The translations under genes were made by a program, and so were the position numbers. From Halorussus salinisoli (GTDB taxonomy: Archaea; Halobacteriota; Halobacteria; Halobacteriales; Haladaptataceae), in contig SZNP01000005.1 of assembly GCA_005239435.1 (NCBI GenBank), positions 1 through 64,000 of the forward strand: a stretch of 64,000 bases of DNA. The letters run 5' to 3'. Positions within the stretch are counted from its first letter, which is position 1, and every line of letters begins with the position of its first letter. Of the stretch, positions 18,221-27,137 are shown piece after piece. A model generated the notes under the pieces. The model was not told the DNA's origin. It ran no database searches and saw only the letters and a list, made by a program, of their open reading frames with translations.

Positions 18221-18819
18221 AGCTCTCTGAGGTCGGCCAGCGTGTCCACGTCGCGGTGGATTCCGGGGTCCGGCACGTCCACCCACGCCACGGGTTCGGA
18301 TTCCAGCAACGCGCGGCCGCCCGTGTCGCCCTCGACGCTCGCCAAGTCGCCGAAGTACCGGGCGTCGAAGAGGACGGGATTGCCGCGCTGGCCGTCGTAC
18401 CGCGGCGCGACGATGCCGGGGGTCTGGGGGTCGTCGGTGGCTTCGGAGTCGTCGGTGGACTCTCGGTACGTTTCGAGGAGCGCTTCGACCGTCTCGACGC
18501 TCACGCGGGGCAGGTCGCCGAGCGCGAACAGTACCGCCTCGGCGTCTTGTTCGCGGGCCGCGGCGACCGCCCGCCGGACCGAGGTACTCTGACCCTGCTC
18601 GTACTCCGGGTTGGCGACGACGCGGACTTCGTCGGGGAGCGCGCGCTCGACCGCCTCGGCGTCGTGGCCGACGACGGCGACGGTTGCGTCGAGGCTCGAT
18701 TCGGCGAGAGTCCGGGCGGAGTGGGCGACTATCGGATCACCGTCGAGGTCCGCGAGGAGTTTGTTCTCCCCGTCGAATCTGGTTCCGGTTCCGGCCGCGA
18801 GGAGCGCACCGAGTATCAC
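18187..18819 (-). CDS. MobA/MocA-like nucleotidyltransferase
   Basis: A 210-residue NTP transferase domain protein. The nucleotide loop LGALLAAGTGTRFDGENKLL (3-22) is the signature of molybdopterin cytidylyl/guanylyl transferases such as MocA and MobA; ALGDLPRV and the GQRGNPVLFDARYF segment support it. It probably attaches CMP or GMP to molybdopterin for the nearby hydroxylase. Its 3' end overlaps the 3' end of xdhC by 34 nt on the opposite strand, an unusual tail-to-tail arrangement that may couple the two transcripts. Confidence 0.88.
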   Translation of the reverse strand: MILGALLAAGTGTRFDGENKLLADLDGDPIVAHSARTLAESSLDATVAVVGHDAEAVERALPDEVRVVANPEYEQGQSTSVRRAVAAAREQDAEAVLFALGDLPRVSVETVEALLETYRESTDDSEATDDPQTPGIVAPRYDGQRGNPVLFDARYFGDLASVEGDTGGRALLESEPVAWVDVPDPGIHRDVDTLADLRELQDESSSSDRG

Positions 18820-19370
18820 GGTCGGACGTGTGGTCGGAGTCGGCTAAAATCCTCGTGTCCCTATAGGTGTGTACGAGTTGCTTATAGATATTTTTACATT
18901 TGTTTAAAACATATATAGATTGTTTAGTTGCGAGGTTGTACCGTCTCTCTCCTTGTCGGTCCAGACGCTGCCGATTCGCGTCGCTGTAACGGACCGACGG
19001 CGAAAATGGAACGACAAGCTAGCTACTCCTCGAGCCAATCGTACCGCACAGCACCGCGACAACCTCACACCTCCCCGGCCTCCCCGCTCACCGCGTTCGC
19101 TCGTCCACCGTCAGAGCCACACTCCGACGAGCCTTCAGTTACTTCGCTCCTGCAGACCTCGCGCGCATGGGCGCGCCGGTCCGGAGTATCAGACTACGTA
19201 CCAACTCGGAGTATCGACTCGGCGCACCGCCAGTGAGACGGCGAGTTCCGGTTTCGAGGTGATTCGGACTTCGAAGCGGTTCGAATCTGGAAACCGTTCC
19301 CTGACCGTTCCGTTCCAGTCAGTTTCGGGACAACGTTTATGCGGTGCCCCGATATACGTCACCATCTACC
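18820..19370. other. Intergenic region between mobA-like and (2Fe-2S) genes
   Basis: No convincing gene; frames here are Arg/Ser/Pro-rich. The left 100 nt are AT-rich (promoter of the MobA-like gene, T-rich stretch 18888-18915). A motif GAGCCAATCGTACCGCAC at 19032-19049 is nearly repeated at 39518-39535. The start of the (2Fe-2S) gene is preceded by GTTTATG around 19335-19341, a likely TATA element. Confidence 0.55.
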
Positions 19371-19925
19371 ATGAGTACCGACGACACCCCCGGCTCCCTC
19401 GACTACCCCACGGAGGAGGTCGCCCTGACGATAAACGGCGAGGACGTCTCCGCCGAGGTCGAACCTCGCCACAAACTCTCGGACTTCCTCAGAGACGCGC
19501 AGGGGCTTCGAGGGGTCCGTGTCGGGTGCGAACACGGCGTCTGTGGAGCCTGCACGGTTCTGATGGACGGTCGGGCCGTCAAGTCCTGTCTGACCTACGC
19601 GGTGCAGGCCGACGGTACCGAAATCGAGACGGTGGAGGGACTGGCCGACGACGGGACGCTCCACCCGATTCAGGAGTCGTTCCACGAGGAACACGCCCTC
19701 CAGTGTGGCTTCTGCACCAGCGGGTTCGTGATGGCGACCAAGGAACTCCTCGGCGAGAACCCCGACCCGAGCGACGAGGAAATCGAGGCCGGACTCGCGG
19801 ACAACGTCTGTCGATGCACCGGCTACCAGAACATCTACGACGCGGTGAATCGCGCGGCCGACCGAGTGGACGGCGAGGCCGAACGAGTCGCCGACGGCGG
19901 TGACGCCGAGGAGGACGACGAATGA
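19371..19925 (+). CDS. coxS: Molybdenum hydroxylase (2Fe-2S) small subunit
   Basis: A 184-residue subunit with two [2Fe-2S] clusters that pass electrons from the Mo centre to FAD. The plant-type cluster uses Cys53, Cys58, Cys61 and Cys73 (GCEHGVCGACTVLMDG); the second uses Cys112, Cys115, Cys147 and Cys149 (QCGFCTSGF and CRCTGYQNI). The acidic tail is longer than bacterial versions, as expected for a halophile. The ATG at 19371 (MSTDDTPG) is preferred over upstream TTG/ATG codons. The stop overlaps the start of the large subunit by 4 nt, so the two are translationally coupled. Confidence 0.94.
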   Translation: MSTDDTPGSLDYPTEEVALTINGEDVSAEVEPRHKLSDFLRDAQGLRGVRVGCEHGVCGACTVLMDGRAVKSCLTYAVQADGTEIETVEGLADDGTLHPIQESFHEEHALQCGFCTSGFVMATKELLGENPDPSDEEIEAGLADNVCRCTGYQNIYDAVNRAADRVDGEAERVADGGDAEEDDE

Positions 19926-22381
19926 GTTCGCGCCCCGAGGCCGACAGCGATGTCGGCCCCGACGGCGAGACCGAAACCGCGAGCGAGGAGCAGTTCACCG
20001 GACGAGGCCTCGACAGGGTCGAAGACCGGCGCATCCTCACCGGAGAGGCCGAGTACGTCCACGACAAAGCGCCCGAGGACGCCCTCCACATGGCGCTCGT
20101 CCGGAGCATGCACGCCCACGCCGACATCGAGTCCATCGACACCAGCGCGGCCGAGGACCATCCGGGGTGTCACCTCGTGCTGACCGCCGAGGACCTGAAG
20201 ACCGACTACAACCCGATGCCCGCTGGCCTATCGGGCTTCGAGGAGTGGTCGCTGGCCGACGGGAAGGCCCGGTACGTCGGCGAACCGGTCGCAGCGGTCG
20301 TCGCCGACGACCGCTACGTCGCCGAGGACGTGGTGGACCTCGTGAGCGTGAAGTACGAGACCAGAGAGCCGGTCGTCGACCCCCGCGAGGCCCGCGAGGA
20401 CGACGTACTGGTCCACGAGGAGTTCGGGACCAACGTCGGCGACCACGAAGAACTCTCGTTCGGCGACCCCGAGGAGGCCTTCGATGAGGCCGACAACGTG
20501 GTCGAGGGGTCCTACTCGTGGGGCCGCATCTCGGGCGTCCCGCTCGAAACGGCGGGCGTCGTCGCCGACTACGACGCCGACACCGACTCGTTCGACATCG
20601 ACTGCAACATCCAACTTCACACGTTGGTGGACGACACGGTGTACGAGACCCTCGGCTACGACCCCGACGACGTGAACCTGGAGGTTCCGCCGGACGTGGG
20701 CGGCAGTTTCGGCACGAAAATCGCCATCCATCGCTACTGCTGTCTGGCCGCGATGGCGAGCAAGGAACTTGACCGGCCGGTCTCCTTCGTGGAGGACCGC
20801 ATCGAGAACCTGCAGGGCGGGGACATGCACTCGACCGAGCGCGAGTACGACGTCAAACTCGCGGTGGACGACGACGGCACCTTTCGGGGTCTCGACTTCT
20901 GGTTCGTGGACGACTTCGGGGCGTGGCCGCGCTACCCCGTGAACCAGGTCCTCAAGCCCCTCTCTGTACTCACGAACGCTTACGACGTGCGGAACGCCCG
21001 GTACGAGTACGACCTCGTGCTTACGAACAAGACCTGCCAGACCGCCTACCGCGGATTCGGCGTGCCCGCCCACCTCTACGCGCTGGAGATGATTGTGGAC
21101 GAGGCCGCCGACGAACTCGGAATCGACCCCGACGAACTCCGCCGCCGGAACCTCGTCGAGTCCGACCAGATGCCCTACGAACTCCCCTCGAAGAACGTCT
21201 ACGACTCGGGGGACTTCCCCGCCGCCCTATCTCACGTCCGAGAGAAAATCGACGAGGAGCGCGACGGCGGTCTGCTCGACCCCGACCTCGTCGAGCGAAA
21301 GCGCGAGGAGGGCAAGTACCGCGGCGCTCGGCCCACCGTCCACATCGAACCGGGCGTCTCCGGGTCCGACTGGACCAACCGCCAGCGTTCCGACCGCGAC
21401 GACCTCGCGGATCGCGACCGCGAGGACGTGGCCGAACTCCCGGAACACCTCCGGGCCGAGATTCGAGACGACGGGACCGTGAGGGCCTATCTCGCCACCG
21501 ACTCGTCCGGACAGGGCCACCAGACCCTCGTGACCCAACTGCTCGCCGACGAACTCGGCGTTTTGCCGAGCGTCATCGAGGTCGCCTACCTCGACAGCAC
21601 CGAAGCCCCCACCGAGTACGGGAGCGCAGCCTCTCGGATGGCGGTCATGGTCTCGGGCGCGGCGCAGGGGCTCGGACGCACCCTCGCGTCGAACCTCGAA
21701 ACGCTGGCCGCCGAGGTCTGGGACTGCCCCGGCCGCGACGTGACCTACCGCGACGGGCAGGTAGAGCGCGTGACCGGCGAGAGCCTCTCGCTCGCGGACC
21801 TCGCGGAGGCCGACGCCGACCGCGACGAGAAACTCACCCGCGCGAGCTACGACTACGAACACCCCGCTACACAATTGGACGAGTTCGACGAAGCCCTCGC
21901 TCGGAAGTTCCCGGTCTACCCGACCGCGGCGTTCGCCGCCAACGCGCCCATCGTGGAGGTGGACGCCGAGACCGGCGAGGTCGAAATCCTGAAACTCTAC
22001 TCGCTCCGCGATTGCGGGACCCAACTCAACCCGACCATCGTGGAGGGGCAGGCCCACGGCGGCCTCGCGCAGGGCATCGGCGCGGCGCTACAGGAGGAGT
22101 TCGGCTACGACGAGTCGGGCCAACCGCAGGCCATCACGCTGTTCGACTACCGGTTGCCCTCCATCGAGAACGTCCCCGAGATGGAGTTAGACCACAGCGA
22201 GACGCCCTCTCCGTTCACAGCTACCGGGGCGAAGGGGACCGGCGAAGGCGGGATGATAGACGGCCCGGCGAGCGTGGCGTGTTCGATAAACGCGGCGCTG
22301 GAACCGTTGGGTGTGAAGGCTGATCAGATTCCGCTCACGCCGAATCGGGTTCGGGAGCGCGTGCGGGAACAGGAGGAATAG
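19922..22381 (+). CDS. Molybdenum hydroxylase large subunit (xanthine dehydrogenase family)
   Basis: An 819-residue Mo-cofactor subunit. Pterin-binding segments include DVGGSFGTKIAIH (258-270) and the C-terminal GAKGTGEGGMIDGP with the catalytic-type Glu775. The active-site loop reads CQTAYRGFGVPAHL (372-385). CO dehydrogenase form I instead has AYxCSFR, so this enzyme is not a typical CO oxidiser; the loop is nearer to xanthine and related heterocycle hydroxylases (AFRGFG). The first 25 residues are an acidic extension. Its FAD partner lies apart at 24814-25728 on the other strand. It starts 4 nt before the end of the iron-sulfur subunit. Confidence 0.9.
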   Translation: MSSRPEADSDVGPDGETETASEEQFTGRGLDRVEDRRILTGEAEYVHDKAPEDALHMALVRSMHAHADIESIDTSAAEDHPGCHLVLTAEDLKTDYNPMPAGLSGFEEWSLADGKARYVGEPVAAVVADDRYVAEDVVDLVSVKYETREPVVDPREAREDDVLVHEEFGTNVGDHEELSFGDPEEAFDEADNVVEGSYSWGRISGVPLETAGVVADYDADTDSFDIDCNIQLHTLVDDTVYETLGYDPDDVNLEVPPDVGGSFGTKIAIHRYCCLAAMASKELDRPVSFVEDRIENLQGGDMHSTEREYDVKLAVDDDGTFRGLDFWFVDDFGAWPRYPVNQVLKPLSVLTNAYDVRNARYEYDLVLTNKTCQTAYRGFGVPAHLYALEMIVDEAADELGIDPDELRRRNLVESDQMPYELPSKNVYDSGDFPAALSHVREKIDEERDGGLLDPDLVERKREEGKYRGARPTVHIEPGVSGSDWTNRQRSDRDDLADRDREDVAELPEHLRAEIRDDGTVRAYLATDSSGQGHQTLVTQLLADELGVLPSVIEVAYLDSTEAPTEYGSAASRMAVMVSGAAQGLGRTLASNLETLAAEVWDCPGRDVTYRDGQVERVTGESLSLADLAEADADRDEKLTRASYDYEHPATQLDEFDEALARKFPVYPTAAFAANAPIVEVDAETGEVEILKLYSLRDCGTQLNPTIVEGQAHGGLAQGIGAALQEEFGYDESGQPQAITLFDYRLPSIENVPEMELDHSETPSPFTATGAKGTGEGGMIDGPASVACSINAALEPLGVKADQIPLTPNRVRERVREQEE

Positions 22382-22453
22382 GCGCTTCGACCTGGCCCTC
22401 ACGCTCGGATACGACAGCCTAGAACTATTTCGGTCCGTCCGGTAGTGGGATGC

Positions 22454-23761
22454 ATGAGCGAACCGGCGACTCCGCCGAGTCCCGACGGCGTCCCGGTTCT
22501 GGGGAACGGGATGGCGTTCTCGCGGGACCCGTTCGGCGCGTTGGAGGAGTGGGCGAGCCACGGTCCCGTGGTCCGTCTCCAGTTCCCCGGACGCTCGATG
22601 TATCTCGTCACCGACCCCGACCTCGTCGAGGAGGTGTTGGTCGAACGCCAGGACAAGTTCGCGGTCGGCCGCGACCAGCAGGAGACGTTCAGCGGAATCG
22701 AAGACGACGCGTTAGCCGGGACCACGGGCGAGCGATGGGAACGACTCCGACGGGCACTCCGCCCGGCGTTCACGTGGGAGAAAATCGACGGCTACGGCGC
22801 GCGAATGGCGCGCCGGACTGCCGAACACGTCGAGCAGTGGGACGCCGAACGGCTGGACCTGCATCGAGAGATGCGGCTCTTGACGCTACGGATACTGGGT
22901 GATACGCTACTCGGCGTGGACGTTCGCGGAAACGAACGAGTGATACTGGACGCTGCCGACGCGCTCGTCGACCGCGCCGACCCTCGCCGGTTCGGACGCC
23001 TCCTCCCCGAGTGGATACCGACGCCGACCGAGCGACGTTTCGAACGGAACGTCGAGGCACTGAACGACTACGTCGAAACGGTCCTCGACGGACGCTCGAC
23101 CGAGGGGGACGACGTCCGGTCGGTCCTGCTGGCGGCGCGCGACCGCGGCGACCTCACGCTGTCGGAGGTCGAGGATAACCTCGTTGGACTGTTGCTCGCC
23201 GGCCACGACTCCTCGGCGGTGACGCTCACGTACGCGTGGCTGGAACTCGGCCGCCATCCCGAGGTCAGGGAGTCGATGGTGAGGGAAGTAGAGGAGGTCG
23301 TGGGCGACGACCTCCCAGATACCGGCGACTTCGAGGACTTGGAGCGCGTCCGCAACGTCGTCAGGGAGACGCTCCGGTTGTACCCGCCGGCGTGGGCAGT
23401 CAACCGGCAGACGACGGAGCAGGTGTCGCTCGGCGGGTACGAACTTCCGGCCGGGGCCCAGTTGACGCTCCCGCAGTGGGTACTCCACCGCGACGACCGC
23501 TACTGGGAGGCCCCGACGACGTTCGACCCCGACCGATGGACGCGCGACGTGACGCGGCCGGAGTACGCCTACTTCCCGTTCAGCGGCGGGCCGCGTCACT
23601 GCATCGGGATGCGGTTTGCCCGACTGGAACTGACGATGGCGTTGGCGACGATGGCTACGTCGGTCGACCTCGACGTTACCACCGACGGGCCGCTGGCGTT
23701 CCGGCCGTCGCTGACGCTCCGTCCGACCGTGGACATCGAAGCGACCGTGAACCATCGGTAA
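22454..23761 (+). CDS. Cytochrome P450
   Basis: A 435-residue P450 monooxygenase. The I-helix oxygen motif is AGHDSSAVTL (249-258), the K-helix ExxR is RETLRLYPP, and the heme Cys383 is in FPFSGGPRHCIGMRF. The length and soluble start (MSEPATPPSPDGVPVLGNG) match bacterial/archaeal P450s. No ferredoxin or reductase gene is adjacent, so it relies on partners elsewhere. The ATG at 22454 was chosen; an earlier ATG at 22445 would add three residues. It lies 72 nt after the Mo subunit on the same strand and may be cotranscribed. Confidence 0.94.
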   Translation: MSEPATPPSPDGVPVLGNGMAFSRDPFGALEEWASHGPVVRLQFPGRSMYLVTDPDLVEEVLVERQDKFAVGRDQQETFSGIEDDALAGTTGERWERLRRALRPAFTWEKIDGYGARMARRTAEHVEQWDAERLDLHREMRLLTLRILGDTLLGVDVRGNERVILDAADALVDRADPRRFGRLLPEWIPTPTERRFERNVEALNDYVETVLDGRSTEGDDVRSVLLAARDRGDLTLSEVEDNLVGLLLAGHDSSAVTLTYAWLELGRHPEVRESMVREVEEVVGDDLPDTGDFEDLERVRNVVRETLRLYPPAWAVNRQTTEQVSLGGYELPAGAQLTLPQWVLHRDDRYWEAPTTFDPDRWTRDVTRPEYAYFPFSGGPRHCIGMRFARLELTMALATMATSVDLDVTTDGPLAFRPSLTLRPTVDIEATVNHR

Positions 23762-23857
23762 GGAACGTCGCCGGACCGACCCAACCGTCCGGAAAATCCA
23801 CCGCTCGCGGCGACTTCTCGAAACGCAGTTCGAGGGTAACACCAACCACCGTAAGTG

Positions 23858-24208
23858 ATGAGTATCGACCCCGACCTCGACCGAACGGAAAGTCTTCGAT
23901 GTATCTACGGGAAGACCTTCGGCGTCGGCGTAGCGTTCGGCGTGTACTTCGTCTTCTCCGTGGTCTTCGCAGGGGCCGTCGTCGTATGGCACGAAGACCG
24001 GCATCCGGCCGAACTCGTCGGGTGGAGCAGGGTTCTGCTCTCCTCGTTACTGTGGCTGGAATCACTCCTCGGAGTCACGTGGCTGTTCACCACGTACGGG
24101 AACGGCGTGTCCGAGAACGCGTACATCGCGGTAGTTCTCTCGATTACCGAACTCGCGTTCGGCGGCGGGTACTTCTGGATACGAGACCGCGACTCGGGGA
24201 CGTCGTAG
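23858..24208 (+). CDS. Small membrane protein
   Basis: A 116-residue protein with three hydrophobic segments, about residues 22-44 (VGVAFGVYFVFSVVFAGAVV), 57-80 (LLSSLLWLESLLGVTWLF) and 88-107 (YIAVVLSITELAFGGGYFW). I do not recognise the family. It follows the P450 by 96 nt on the same strand and faces the CoxG gene tail to tail. Start could be the GTG 3 nt upstream. Confidence 0.65.
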   Translation: MSIDPDLDRTESLRCIYGKTFGVGVAFGVYFVFSVVFAGAVVVWHEDRHPAELVGWSRVLLSSLLWLESLLGVTWLFTTYGNGVSENAYIAVVLSITELAFGGGYFWIRDRDSGTS

Positions 24209-24313
24209 GTGGCCACGAATAACTGCTCGTCACGGACCCGAACGCCCGGCCCGGAGTCGAACACGAAATTGCGCTTCACCGACGAAGGTCGCCAGTACCG
24301 ATAGTCTGCGTTC

Positions 24314-24817
24314 TCAGTCCTCTAGCGACGCCTCAACGTCGGGCTTGGCTTCCAACTTCGACTCGGCAGGTTCGCCCTCCCTGGCCTTCTCCTCCAGGTC
24401 CTCGAAGAAGTCGCTGACCAACTTGTTCGTCACGCTCCCCAGCGCGCGCTGGCCCATGCTCGCGATCATGCCCGACACGTCGGTCGTGGCAGACCAGTGA
24501 GCAATCGTCCCGCCGTCGCCGTTCTCCTCCAGATTCATCTCGGCCACCGCGTCGAAGGCGTTCCGGGAGGCGTTGCCGTCGGCCTGCATCTCCAGTACCT
24601 CCGGCCGGTCGGCTTGCGTAACCACCATCTCCACGTCGAAGGTGGGTTTGACGCTCCCGACGCCGACTGCGATGGTCGCCGTGACCTCGTGTGGCGACTC
24701 CAGCGTTATCGAATCGGTGCCCGGCGCGCACTCGGCCAGCACGTCGGGGTCGGTGAAGTAACTCCACAGTTCGTCTCGGGGCAGGTCTGACTCGAACTCG
24801 CCTTCGAATTCCATCAT
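24314..24817 (-). CDS. coxG: CoxG family (SRPBCC) protein
   Basis: A 167-residue START/SRPBCC-fold protein. The N-terminus EFEGEFESDLPRDELWSYF and DPDVLAECAPGTDSI are the CoxG signature. CoxG homologues recruit or mature the molybdenum hydroxylase at the membrane. The C-terminal tail (about residues 145-167) is acidic and probably disordered. The start overlaps the coxM stop by 4 nt, so coxM-coxG form a coupled pair reading away from the other subunits. Confidence 0.9.
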   Translation of the reverse strand: MMEFEGEFESDLPRDELWSYFTDPDVLAECAPGTDSITLESPHEVTATIAVGVGSVKPTFDVEMVVTQADRPEVLEMQADGNASRNAFDAVAEMNLEENGDGGTIAHWSATTDVSGMIASMGQRALGSVTNKLVSDFFEDLEEKAREGEPAESKLEAKPDVEASLED

Positions 24818-25728
24818 GGTTCAGTTGTATCGTCGGTCGTCGCGTTCGTCGCGCGGTCGTAGGACTTCGCCAGCGAGCGCCGGGCGTACTCGCCCGCGAC
24901 CTCTATCTTGAACTCGCTGTCGGCGTGCATCTCGTCCTCGGGGTCGGCCGCCGCGGTCGCTTTCTCGGCGACGGCTTCCAGTACGCCCTCGGAGAGCGGT
25001 TCGCCCTCGACTTCGGTCTCGGCCTCGCCCACGCGCAGGGGCACGTCCGCGGCGTTCGCCAGCGCGAGGCGGGCCTCCTCGACGACCGGTTCGTCTGCGT
25101 CCGGGTCGTCCACCCGGACCGCGGTCGCGGCGCTGACGGTCGGCCACGTCTGGGCGGTGGGCTTGAGTTCGAGGAACGCCATCCCGGTGCGGTCGGGCGG
25201 GAAGGGGTCGGTCGGAATCTCGGCCGCCCTGATGAGTTCGTCCTCCGCGAGGTCGGTGAACATGTACGCGACGAAGTAGTCGGATACCGGGACCTCGCGC
25301 TCCTCTTCGGCCGAGACGATTTCGAGCGTCGCGTCGAGCGCCACGAGCGCGGCGGGGTAGTTGCCCGCCGGGTCGGCCTCGCCGACGCTCCCGCCCAACG
25401 TCCCTCGATTCCGGACGCTCGGCCCGGCGATTTGCTCGGCGGCCTCGGGGAGCATCGGCAGTCGTTCGGCCAGCAGGCCGGAGCGCTCGATGGTCCGATG
25501 GCGGGTCATCGCTCCGATCGCGACGGCGTCGTCGCGCTCCTCGACGTAGGCGAGTTCCTCGACGGTGTTGAGGTCGACGAGGTGGTCCGGCGTGGCGAGT
25601 CGGTTGGCCATCACGATGCCCAGCGACTGGTTGCCGGCCAGCAACTCGGCGTCACCGTGCTCCGCCAGCAGGTCGGTCGCCTCGGCGACTGTCGTCGGTC
25701 GGTGGTATTCGAACGGTGCCGGTTTCAT
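24814..25728 (-). CDS. coxM: Molybdenum hydroxylase FAD-binding medium subunit
   Basis: A 304-residue FAD subunit of the xanthine dehydrogenase/CO dehydrogenase family. The start MKPAPFEYHRPTTVAEATDL is typical. FAD motifs are LLAGNQSLGIVMANRL (canonical AGGQSL has Gly where this has Asn) and NRGTLGGSVGEADPAG, with the C-terminal CO dehydrogenase flavoprotein domain after about residue 175. It is the only FAD subunit seen near the two plus-strand subunits and probably completes that enzyme, though it is on the opposite strand 2.4 kb away. Confidence 0.93.
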   Translation of the reverse strand: MKPAPFEYHRPTTVAEATDLLAEHGDAELLAGNQSLGIVMANRLATPDHLVDLNTVEELAYVEERDDAVAIGAMTRHRTIERSGLLAERLPMLPEAAEQIAGPSVRNRGTLGGSVGEADPAGNYPAALVALDATLEIVSAEEEREVPVSDYFVAYMFTDLAEDELIRAAEIPTDPFPPDRTGMAFLELKPTAQTWPTVSAATAVRVDDPDADEPVVEEARLALANAADVPLRVGEAETEVEGEPLSEGVLEAVAEKATAAADPEDEMHADSEFKIEVAGEYARRSLAKSYDRATNATTDDTTEP

Positions 25729-26191
25729 AGCGTCTTGGTCTTACGATAGTTTGCGAGCGATACCGAATCCGCGGAACGACCGGCCGTCGGGCGGGCCGTT
25801 CGATGGAAAGCGACGGATACTGGACTATAACGCAGGGTGGTAATAAACCTTGGTGTGGATTACCGTGTGACTCACCTTCATTCGATGAGTGATGTGAGCC
25901 CGCCGTCAGTATGCGTACGACGACGAGGGGCACCCTCGAAGCACATCGTCGCTCGGAGCGCATCGAGAACGCCGTTTTCGTGGCGGAGACTAGCTATCGG
26001 TAACGAGTCTGGCCCCTCTAAAGAACGAAATAGCTCCCGAAGGGCCCGAAACTGTTCTTCTGAAAGGCAGAGTAGTCAGACGACCGGACGCAGCGACCGA
26101 ACCGCCGTCGGGGCCTGCGCCCCCCTCGCAGTGGCAATCCTTGCCACCGCTGAAATTGGTATGTCATAGCATAACGTACATGGTCGGGGAT
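25729..26191. other. Intergenic region upstream of coxM
   Basis: Divergent promoter region of coxM (minus) and the Lrp-domain gene (plus). A 30-codon plus frame at 25911-26003 has an ATG but no recognisable family, and other frames look non-coding. AT-rich AATAAACC around 25851 is a candidate promoter element. Confidence 0.5.
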
Positions 26192-26425
26192 ATGACCGAC
26201 GCTTACGTCAACGTCATGGTGGACCCCGGCGCGGTGTCGCAGGCGGCGGGCGACATCGCCGACCTCGACTCGGTCGATACCGTCCACGTCGTGACGGGGG
26301 ACTACGACATTATCGCACAGATTGTACTGGACGACCCGGACGACCTTCCGCAGGTCGTCGCCGGGGAGATTCACTCGGTGACGGGAGTTATCGACACGGT
26401 CACGAACGTCGCGTTCGAACCGTAG
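26192..26425 (+). CDS. Stand-alone Lrp/AsnC ligand-binding (RAM) domain protein
   Basis: A 77-residue protein equal to the ligand-binding half of Lrp/AsnC regulators, without a helix-turn-helix. The beta-alpha-beta-beta-alpha-beta pattern reads DAYVNVMVDPG, DSVDTVHVVTGDYDIIAQIV and HSVTGVIDTVTNVAF, including the GDYD turn typical of the domain. Such proteins bind amino acids or similar small molecules and can co-assemble with full-length regulators. ATG at 26192 is used; ATG at 26180 (MVGDMTDAYV) is equally possible. It lies between the coxM promoter and a decayed cyclase gene. Confidence 0.8.
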   Translation: MTDAYVNVMVDPGAVSQAAGDIADLDSVDTVHVVTGDYDIIAQIVLDDPDDLPQVVAGEIHSVTGVIDTVTNVAFEP

Positions 26426-26679
26426 ACGCCGGGGAACTCGGGAACCGCCGGTCAGCGAGAGCCGTGGGTGGGCGGAAACGTTAGCCCGGTCTCCGGTCCT
26501 GTTCGCGTAGGTCTTCTGCTGGGAGTCAGTCCGTCCGCGCCAGTAGGTACAGTAGAGTGAGGGCTCACAGTCACTGCCGAAACCCCTCCGACGGAAACGG
26601 TGTGTCGAACGCAGGGCGCACATCCGTCGTTCGCCATACTTCCACCTCTTGTCAAGAGGTAACATCACTCGCATACAAG

Positions 26680-27002
26680 TCAGGGAAAGGCGTTCTCTGC
26701 GTGGATGGTTGGGAAGGGACGTTCTCGAACCCGGTGCAGGACGACGAACTGACGAGGACAGAGTTTCGTGAGTACTTCACCGAACTTTACGAAGCCTCTC
26801 CGGACGCCCGCATCGAGGAAAAACGGGTACTTCCATCGCACGACGGAACGGCGGTGAAGTGGACGTTCCACGGCATCCACGAAGGCGGTCTTCGCCGACG
26901 GCAGCACGTCGTGAAGATTAGTGGGACCGACGAACGTTTGCCGAGCAGATAGGGCTCGAATGGCCGATCTACCTGCTATTTCGGCAGCGTCTCTACCACT
27001 AA
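26680..27002 (+). pseudogene. SnoaL-like cyclase remnant
   Basis: A frame with a SnoaL-like ester cyclase core (TRTEFREYFTELYEASPDA, then TAVKWTFHGIHEGG) reaches a stop near 26952 after RRQHVVKISGTDE. A shifted frame then continues FAEQIGLEWPIYLLFRQRL to a stop at 27000-27002, which looks like the normal end of the fold. The N-terminal third is missing, so the gene is 5'-truncated and frameshifted. The flanking 26426-26680 has nothing else I can support. Confidence 0.6.
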
Positions 27003-27094
27003 TTTCCCTTCCCGTATCTTGCTCTGTCGAGATTCATCTGCCGTTTTGTCATTGTGAAGAATTCATTTAGTATGTTCTCCCATACCAATCTTTA

Positions 27095-27113
27095 AGAGGT
27101 TCCCGCAACCTCT
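27095..27113 (+). promoter_or_regulatory. Inverted repeat at the cyclase promoter
   Basis: AGAGGTT-CCCGC-AACCTCT, a perfect 7-bp inverted repeat, starts in the TATA-like CTTTAAG (27090-27096) and ends 24 nt before the ATG at 27138. A regulator bound here would cover the core promoter. Candidate operator only. Confidence 0.5.
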
Positions 27114-27137
27114 CAAGAGTCCAGAGGCGATTTCGAA

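Noticed and set aside
19922..22381. Assignment of the Mo subunit as CO dehydrogenase CoxL
   Set aside because: The active-site loop AYRGFG lacks the Cys of form I enzymes, so a CO-specific label is not supported.
25911..26003. 30-codon plus-strand frame in the coxM upstream region
   Set aside because: Has an ATG but no recognisable motif or context, and its Arg/Glu composition could arise by chance.
26141..26191. Longer N-terminus for the Lrp ligand-domain protein
   Set aside because: The extra residues (MPPLKLVCHSITY) do not fit the domain and lie in the promoter-like region.
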